Below, piece after piece: positions 56,535 through 64,000 of a stretch of DNA of 64,000 bases. Source of the stretch: Uranotaenia lowii (taxonomy: Eukaryota > Arthropoda > Insecta > Diptera > Culicidae); assembly GCF_029784155.1 (NCBI RefSeq), contig NC_073693.1:226129094-226193093 (forward strand), written 5' to 3'. Within the stretch, counting starts at the first letter, position 1, and the number at the start of each line of letters is the position of its first letter. The notes under the pieces were generated by a model that was not told where the DNA came from, ran no database searches, and worked only from the letters and a program-made list of their open reading frames with translations. Made by a program: the position numbers and the translations under genes.

Positions 56535-58670
56535 AAATTTTAACACTTATCAAGCTTTCTCCTATTGGCGTGTAACGAACGTTTTTGTCCCGATACCATC
56601 AACAACTTAAAGCGTCACTCCCGGAACCCGAGAGGCTGTTGACGCGTGTTTTGAGTCCCGGCTAAAGACTCAAATCAGGGCGGGCTAACAGTTCCAACGT
56701 TGTATCACATTCAACTTCCCAACCGACTACCGGAATGCGGCCCTAATCTGTAAATATTGATAGAGTGGAATGCACAACCCACAACCCTGCGACACTTACA
56801 AAACCTTATACCACGCAACCCAAATCAACAGCAAACGTCGACGCTTCCAATCTTACCCAATCAATCAATTTAGACGGAACTTAGTTTGATTCACTCTTCA
56901 GCTGTATTTTACAAATTTTCGTTCCTATGTGCCTTAGTGACGTCACTCAATCATTAGCTCTTAATACTAATCACAATAAGGATCAACTCTTAATTCTATG
57001 CTAACCTGCTCAGTTCCTTCAGAGGTTCCAATCGGCTGACTCCGTACTTACGTGCACTTTATGTTCAATACAAACGCTTCAGTCTTGTGATTCGTGTCCC
57101 GGCTCAGATGCAACGACGACTAACTGTGCCCTATGCAGAGCAGCATCGAGCCACACGTGGTTGGACCAACACGTGTTTGACCAAAGCCTCGGAGTATGCT
57201 GATGAGTCACGACAATCACTGTGGTACCGATGGGAGGGCGGCGGAATTTTTTCCACCATATAACGGGCTCTCCAGGTACTGGCAGCAATACCTCGGTTGA
57301 GAACGTGTTCCACAGAACGACATCGTTTGCGACTACCGGATATGACGAGATGCAGCACCACACGGAATTGGTCTTCCGTCCCCAACCAACACCCACGTTG
57401 AACGGTGGGAATCCTGTGTTCAACGTATCAGATAAAGGGCAACATAAGAATTCGGCTATTCTTATTCTCGATAGCTAATTTCGTACCTGAGCAGAGATAA
57501 AAGCATTCTAACATACATTATGAATGCATAATTGTGAAAATCATACTTATCTGAGTTTCACAAAGCACAATCTGCAATAACTAAACAGTGATAAAATAAT
57601 CTTAAACGATACGAGAAGATTATCGCCTTCACTACCTGCACATGGTTTAAGTTTTAGCATTTTACACAAAGCTGAGCCCGATATGACCGAATACGATCTT
57701 AATCGCCGAACGAGTACTGCCAAAGTGGATTGCGACCGTCGACTACGACGTGCTATCATCCCCCAAGTCTAAGTCGCGCCCAATGATGACTAAGCCACCG
57801 GCTGTTGTGTGCGTTGCATTGCACTCTATACTCTCTAGCTAGTGGGCTTTGTCCGCATCTCAAGGACAGTAAAGTTTTTTTTATCACAGCCTCTTTTTGC
57901 ATCCCAAATAGCTAGTCAAAAAATTAAATGAGATCACTTGTGGAACTCAAATTCAAGGAAGGGTAGAGCCTAGCGATAGCCTCTAGCGACCGGGGATGTC
58001 GCGTTAAGCGGTTGATAGCAACTTTCGGGTGTCTAACCAAGTCAGGAGCTTTAGCTTTAGCAGATTTAACAGGAGTGGTCTATCATAATTCGAGAGGGCA
58101 TAATCAAATATATTACAGGCGCACTAATGCCTGTCTATCCACCTTTCTTTCAATTTCTTTAAAATAAAATTCTCTCTAGTTTTTCATTCCGCCGAACATT
58201 CCATTAAAATTATAATCATCAAAATGTCTTTTTGTATTAGTATAGTCAAAATGTAGTTGAAATCTTAAGTCTTAAAAATATTGAGTCTGGGCTTGTCTAG
58301 TCGAGACAGAACTTTTCGATATATAGGATCAGTTAATTCCATTTGAAACTTTATAGTACTATGAGATACTTCAAATCTTAACTTGAAGTTATTTTGGAAA
58401 GAAGTCTTTTCTAAAGGTTTTTAAAAGATTTCGCATAGATGCTACAAAGCGTATCGTTGTTTTATAACAAAATTTTGAACCAGCCTAGCAGTTTCTTGAA
58501 GATCCCTAATATCTAGCTATGAGGGATCTATTCTCTTCGTGAAAGTTTCCACTGAACAAATAAAGAAATCAAAGTCATTTATCTTTTTCAAAGAGCATGA
58601 GTTTCAGAAATAAATCTTTCTGATTGAACCACTTGTTCGGAGGAAACAAACTGCTTCCACCCACCCACAA
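56535..58670. other. Unclassified GC-richer region, no gene supported
   Basis: Short frames occur on both strands at 57079-57480. The minus-strand and plus-strand frames overlap, neither with a known domain. A third TGACGTCA lies at about 56938. AACGAACGTTTTTGTCCCG near 56567 and TAGCGACCGGGGATGTC near 57984 have a flavour of LTR or primer-site sequence, but no matching second LTR was found in the window. Confidence 0.35.
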
Positions 58671-60974
58671 GTGTTTGATTTAATATTTTCACACACAATT
58701 CAGCACGATTTTTGGCATCCAAAAAGTCAACCGTTTCCACACTCGAATTGTCGAATGCCGCATTTTCACCCACCATTTCACTTTATTGCCAATTCTCGTC
58801 GATTATTCACCGCCAAAAGTGACAGCTCTTGGTGGGACTTACGGCAGAATCGACTGTGTTTGTCCCAATTTATGACGGACAGAGTCCGGTTCGACCGGTC
58901 AAAACCAACCGCGGGAACTCCTTCTCATTCCACTCCCACTCTTTGGTTCAAGCCAAGGGGGTGGATCGGTTATGGCATAAATGATGCGTGCATGCCGAGC
59001 AGAACTTTCCCGATGGCACATTTAAACATGAGCCAAACCAAATAATTGCGAAAGTGTCCCCTGGCCAAATGGATGATTAAAAACCCCTCGCCAATTTTGC
59101 CGTTCGTGCTTCCGCCTGTCTGCCACTAATAATGAAGGTCAGTTGCCGCTCATCAAAGACTGACATCCGGATGCACACACTGAACTGCACTTTGGTCTAA
59201 AATTGCATCGTTCATAATCGTTCTAAGTCCTCTTGACTCCGATTTTCAACCCTAGAAGACCTATGTATATAATAATAGAGAGAAAAAAAACTTTCCCAAA
59301 GAGCGTCCAGCCTATGCGAATCAGAGTTCCGATCCATCAATGGGTGCATAATGCAGTGTTTGATTCGCTTTCCTGCTGAATTCGGTCATGGGGGACTTTT
59401 CGAAATGAGTCTCTGTTGCAGTGCCAATTTACGAAATCGACCCTCGCGTCGGTTTCCATGGGAATTAACAGCGGAAGCCGGAAATGTCCCGCAGTGCATT
59501 TGCGCTAATAGGATCGCCGCGTCACTTCTCGGACGGAACGCCTGACACTCGGCAACCGGTCTTCCTGTCAGGCGACGATGGCAGCGGCGCGGCGACTGGA
59601 CTCGATAAATTACCGATTGAGAGAGCTAATGGGCTGTGATGAAAGATAGAGGGAAAAGTTGCAAGATTGATGGCGCTCGGGCGCTAGAGATCCTTGTCCT
59701 GTATCGGAATAATTTTTATTCGTGGAAAAAGAAATATAGAAAAAAAACTGCAACAATTGGTGTCTAGTCACACTCAGAGAAAAATGGTGTGCACTTAAAC
59801 TGATTCCGTGCGTTGCATTGTTTGAAGTTTCATTGAAAAGGATTATTGAAAAGGACCTATTCGTTAAATCATTGAGCAACGAATATCTGTTCAACAGTTC
59901 ACAATTCATCATAATCATTCAATTAAGAATTTTTACTAAATACACGTCAGGTTCCTACAAAGTTATTATGATAACACAATACATTCTGCGTAGTAGAAGC
60001 CGTGGGTAAGCCGTTTAGATGAGTAGCATAGCTCCACCATCGGCGAACATATGAGTAGCGGCTGTGTCCGAAGAATTGAAGTTTTGGAGACAAGATAAGA
60101 CCTTCCTTGCAGTGAAGATTGTAGGGAAAAGGTAATTCCATTTTCTGAGAAAACCTAGTAGAGTCGTTTCACGACCCGAACGTTTGTTTTGACATGCGCA
60201 AGTCCAAATTAGCTACAAATATCTGCATTCAGCGCATAAAGCGATAAATCTCAAATCGTTAGAGGTGAGGAATGTGTTTTAACTGAGAAACTGAAATGAA
60301 GGGAGAAGATTCGTCAATGATCACACAAATTGTGCAACCAATGATTGAATTTGTGGTAATTTGTGGCAATTTGTTAGAAAAAATTAGAAGGTTTGAGTTC
60401 AAATAAGAGGAAAAAGTGCTCAGAGAGAGTGAAAATGTGCTAATTTTTGCAAATTGTTGCAGTTTGTGAAGCAGTTGTGGAATTTTGATCATTAGCACTC
60501 CAAATGCAAAGAATTCTCTCTTGATTTCAATACCTTGGTTTTAACCTCGAATCAATACTTAGATACCTCAGATAGGTCAGATCTCGAGTCGTTAGAGGAG
60601 AGATCAGGCCTCGAGTCTGTAAAAGCAAAGATATGTATTTGTGGGTGGGTTGTTGATGAGCATCACTGAGGAAGCACGAAAGGGCGAGATAGACCTCCCC
60701 ACTTTCAAAAACCAGCGTAAAAGTTGCGACGCACATTCCTGTTGAAGGACATACAATATTTTCAATACAACAGCTGAAACTCTTCGGAGTAATGATTGAC
60801 AACCGCTAAGCCAAGTAACACAGATAAGGCCAACTAGCATTTGAAAGTTTTATTATGGCATTTTATATGTACCCAGCAAACATAACATCGCATTAGAAAT
60901 TATAGCTCAATGTTACTGCAAATCGCAATTCATACCAAATTTGTAAATGATCGTAAAAATGGTTACTTAAAGTC
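58671..60974. other. Probably unique host DNA, no gene supported
   Basis: 58680-59600 is GC-richer than its surroundings with no obvious repeats. A frame at 58671-59045 plus has an unremarkable composition. No splice-bounded exon could be defended. It may contain regulatory sequence, but this is speculative. 59620-60970 is AT-rich with short frames only. Confidence 0.4.
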
Positions 60975-61455
60975 TATCGACTCGGATATGATAAAAAAAA
61001 ATGGCCAAGTTTGCAAATTTGTTCTCCGGCGCGAGATTCAAGTGAGAATAGAACCTTGCTGTTCTCTCTGCGATAAGCAGTGCAACCAGATTTCTAAAAA
61101 CCAGAGGGTCATTTGGAAAATTTGTCCAATGAGAGAACCAGCAAATATTGTCGCTGGCAATGGTTCGCATTTATTGAGAGCAAAAATTGCGTTCTCTCGC
61201 TGGGTGTCGAATATTGTCCAGTTTGTACAATACTTATCGCTCAACCCTTCGTTTCATGATTTTTTATTTTTCCTTAAAAATCATTTCAAACAGTTGAAAA
61301 TGATGAGTACATCAAGAAAAAAAAATTAAAATAAAATACGATTTTTCCATTTTTCCATACATTTATTGTTGCAAATTTGATACTTTATGAAACGAAGGGT
61401 TAAGACAGAAGTGAAAAATATGTATGTATATTGCCTCAACTTTGGAAGGTAAATG
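60975..61455 (+). repeat. Dispersed repeat, copy 2, interrupted by a small MITE
   Basis: Matches 46110-46450 in the same orientation, but with an extra 155-bp TTAA-flanked element at 61245-61399. The uninterrupted copy gives the pre-insertion state and so confirms the MITE borders. Confidence 0.7.
61245..61399. mobile_element. TTAA-flanked MITE, 155 bp
   Basis: The ends are perfect inverted repeats CCCTTCGTTTCAT. TTAA follows on the right (61400-61403) and TCAA precedes on the left (61241-61244), an eroded TTAA. CCC ends with TTAA are the piggyBac pattern. It has no coding capacity. Confidence 0.88.
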
Positions 61456-62036
61456 CTGTTTTTCGAGCTTTATGTGATGACTCAATAATGTATATGAAAC
61501 ATATAGCAAAGTTTGCTGAGGAATATACCAACAAAAAATTTTGCCGGGTAGCCAGTTTTATAACTGTTTTATTATGGTCATGCAAAATGCTTGGATTATT
61601 GATTCAACCATTTGTTTTTAGGTAGGTAGTTCTGAAAACGCTAAAATAGCTTTTACTAAATATACTGTTTAAGCTTTTTCGAAACACTTCTGATTCTCTA
61701 TTAAAACTCCAATAAATCATAAACAAAAAATTTTACTACAAGCTTTTTTTGCATGTTTTATAAGGGTACGCAGAGTTTGATTTTAAAACCGTAATAAAAT
61801 TAGGTGACAGTTTTCGATCAAGATATCTAAACGTAACATGCTCAGGCTAGATTGCACATATTTTAATTGGAACTCCCTTTTTTAAACATTTTTGATAGGT
61901 CATGTGTGGTAAATTAAACATTAAAAAAATCTTCAATCTTCAAATCACCGGATGTGGTATGAATATTTATCTCTACAATATGACTATTGAGTAAAACTAT
62001 AAGGAGAAAAAAAATGTTGTTTGACGTCATCATTAA

Positions 62037-62736
62037 CCTTAATCCGCTCTTGAGTGTCATTGTGATACTATTGCAAGATTGGCGGTTTGTAACTTTATTC
62101 GATTGCATCCAAATTGTCTTATTTCTTTGGAAACCCTCAATGAATTATTGAAATCTTTAATTTATCATCATAACTTTTTTATGGAGGCACTCTGAAAGCC
62201 TTGGAAAAAACTCCTTAATCAGACCTTGAGTGTAGAATTAAAATCCCTCGCTTTAAACCGCTATATCTCTCTTGTTTCTCAACTGATTTTTACAAAATTT
62301 ATAGTTTTGCAAAGCTCGTAATGTATTTATGTCAAATATGTTTCTCAGACAATGTTTAGCTACAACACTTCTGTTTTCCGTTATTCAAAATCTAAAAAAA
62401 AAAAAAAAAAATACGGAAAAACATGCTTCGGAAAAAGACTAGATAAGCTACGGAATGTTCGTAAAAAATTTCTCTTAGTGTCCAAGAAAGCTGAAGTTAA
62501 AGGCTGTACTATGCACATAAGAATGTATTTTTTGGAAATTTTTAAAGTTCATGTACCCCAAAAATGATAAAAAGTGTTGTTAAACCCGTATTTTTCAAAT
62601 TGTTTATGTAACACAAGATAAATTTGGATCGTAAAAATCGGTTCGGACCCAAGAGAGATATATTGGTTTTAGTCAGGAGTATCAAAATCACACGCCAGGG
62701 ACTCAAACGGGTAAAAATTTCAGGGACGGATGAGGG
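62037..62736. mobile_element. TTAA-type foldback element, copy B
   Basis: Flanked by TTAA on both sides (62033-62036 and 62737-62740), with left end CCTTAATCCGCTCTTGAG and right end complement CCCTCATCCGTCCCTG. It aligns with copy A (25726-30628) along most of its length, including GGCGG(T/C)TTGTAACTTTAT and AAAAATCGGTT blocks. The right inverted arm is shorter than in copy A. No transposase frame. Confidence 0.78.
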
Positions 62737-62779
62737 TTAATCCAAGACGACAGCTTCCGTTTTTTAAAGCTATAATTGA

Positions 62780-63215
62780 CTGACAATCTCATGAAACATC
62801 CACAATATGGGTATTGGCGCAAAATGTAAAAACGAGAAGAAGTCAAATTTCGTTGTCCAACGCCATCTTGAAATCCTAGATGGTTTCATCCGCTGAACTT
62901 GAAAATGCGAAAATCGCATGAAACCCACGGAATATGAGTATTAATTTAATTAATTTACAATTCGAATTTTGCTATCTGAGATTATCTTGAAATCTTTTCT
63001 TTTAAAACCTTTATCTTACTGATAATAGCATGAAACCCTCATAATATAGGTATTGGATGAAAAGGCTAAACATGATGAAGTCGAATTGGCGACTATCGCA
63101 TAAGTTTAAAATGTTATAAACACTGAAAATCAGATGAAAGTCCCAAGGGTGAAAAGACAATGCAAGAAGAAGTCGAGTTTAGTATTCTCACGCTTTCTTG
63201 AAATCCAAGATGGCG
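62780..63215. repeat. Degenerate 115-125-bp tandem units upstream of mariner
   Basis: About four units begin near 62788, 62913, 63028 and 63130. Each starts with ATGAAAC and carries words such as AATATGGGTATTGG, AAGAAGTCGAATTT and CTTGAAATCCAAGATGGCGG, but the copies are badly eroded (the second lacks the middle). The last unit runs into the ATG of the mariner transposase. Confidence 0.65.
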
Positions 63216-63919
63216 GCTTCTGTTGATCGACAAAGAGAGTTGCCGGTAGTTTTAAGCGAAACCCTAACTTCTCTCTCCGAGATGCCGCAAATAAGCTGGG
63301 TGTATCGTCTACAACCGTGCATCGAGCCAAAAAACGAGCCGGACTATCGACTTACAAGAAGGTAGTGACTCCAAATCGCGATGATAAACAAAATACGACG
63401 GCCAAAGCGCGATCCCGGAGGCTGTACACGACGATGCTGACGAAGTTTGACTGCGTGGTAATGGACGACGAAACCTACGTCAAAGCCGACTACAAGCAGC
63501 TTCCAGGACAGAAGTTTTATACGGCAAAAGGAAGGGAAAAGGTAGCAGATATTTTCAAGCACATGAAACTGTCAAAGTTTGCGAAGAAATATCTGGTTCG
63601 GCAGGCCATCTGTACCTGTGGCTTTAAAAGCAGCATTTTCATAGCTTCCGGGACTGTCAACCAAGAAATTTACGTGAAAGAGTGTTTGAATAAACGTCTG
63701 CCTTTCCGAATATTAAAAAAAAAACAAAAAAAATTGAGAAATACTGGACTATTGTCAAGCGGAACCTAAAGAAGACCAAAAAACTGCTAAGGACGAGCAG
63801 CAGTTCAAGGCAAACTGGCTTTCTGCGCGAAGAAGGTGGACAAGGTGGCTGTACAAAATCTTATGGCAGGGGTTAAGCGTAAGGCCCGGCAATTCGGATT
63901 TGGTAAAGCGGAAGCCTAA
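63210..63919 (+). pseudogene. mariner transposase pseudogene, second copy
   Basis: Proposed start is the ATG at 63210 (MAASVDRQRE); after a one- or two-base shift the helix-turn-helix region follows (NPNFSLRDAANKLGVSSTTV). The catalytic core starts with FDCVVMDDETYVKAD, holding the first Asp, then QLPGQKFYTAKG, AICTCGFKSSIFIASG and YVKECLNKR. Right after it the gene jumps to IEKYWTIVKRN through an A-rich junction, so the part that should hold the second and third catalytic acidic residues is deleted. Frame-shifted C-terminal sequence ends with VQNLMAGVKRKARQFGFG and a TAA at 63917-63919. It belongs to the same broad lineage as the 32284-33168 gene but is not the same subfamily. The right terminal repeat is not visible before the window ends. 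Confidence 0.88.
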
Positions 63920-64000
63920 CTGAATATTTTTTCTGAAGTTTATACTAATTAAACTTGAAAAAAAAAATTTAATTTGATTTTTCAAATAAACGATTTCACC

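Noticed and set aside
57079..57480. Overlapping plus- and minus-strand frames as genes
   Set aside because: They overlap antiparallel with no domain in either; at most one can be real and nothing chooses between them.
55480..58100. A second complete LTR retrotransposon
   Set aside because: TATA-like and primer-site-like strings occur, but I could not find two matching LTRs or any gag/pol motif.

Overview
The window is a piece of AT-rich insect chromosome, most probably from a mosquito or another nematoceran fly. That guess rests on the mix of repeats: an I-type non-LTR retrotransposon, a Mag-like Ty3/Gypsy element, mariner transposases of the MDDETYVK type, and terminal inverted repeats such as AGGGGAGAGTGGGGTAA and GGGAACGTCCATAAATGA that I associate with mosquito genomes. 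I see no host protein-coding gene, rRNA or functional tRNA. Nearly everything that can be identified is a transposon, a transposon fragment or a tandem array, so this looks like gene-poor, repeat-rich DNA such as a large intergenic region, intron or pericentromeric block.

Layout. 1-1755: broken 3' end of a non-LTR retrotransposon with a poly-A tail. 3421-9237: a purine-rich block built around a near-perfect (GGCAAAA)n array of about 369 units (5007-7589), with GGCAAAC variants upstream and 8-base GGGCAAAA units downstream. 9243-17757: a complete 8.5 kb Mag-like Gypsy LTR retrotransposon with 195-bp LTRs (one mismatch), a 5-bp target duplication GGAGG, a primer site, a polypurine tract, gag and pol. 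Its gag is split by a 2.6 kb foldback element with 604-bp inverted arms, and its pol carries a small deletion or frameshift plus two stops. 21612-23596: an 11-bp minisatellite (AGCTTTAGCTT)n. 25110-30632: nested DNA transposons, in which a TTAA-flanked foldback element is invaded by a TA-flanked MITE and by a 3.2 kb hAT-like element. 32246-33343: a dead mariner. 33733-39039: an intact-looking I-clade LINE on the minus strand with two open ORFs and a perfect 15-bp target duplication. 40955-50151: several MITEs, a tRNA-derived SINE that a MITE has invaded, and a 1.2 kb hAT-type MITE. 54373-54836: a (GAGACAA)n array. 56343-56534: a long hairpin. 55640-59600: richer in GC, with short uninterpreted open frames. 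60975-63919: another MITE pair, a second copy of the TTAA element, degenerate 115-125-bp tandem units and a second dead mariner running to the window end.

The most interesting structures are in the LTR element. Its leader carries a roughly 40-bp periodic array of small hairpins whose stems change in a compensatory way between copies. Between gag and protease lies a 198-nt, very AT-rich GT...AG segment that holds the gag stop and whose length keeps the frame, so it may be a retained intron controlling Gag versus Gag-Pol. The foldback element inside gag carries five copies of a 14-bp motif in both orientations. All of this comes from reading the sequence; family assignments need database comparison.
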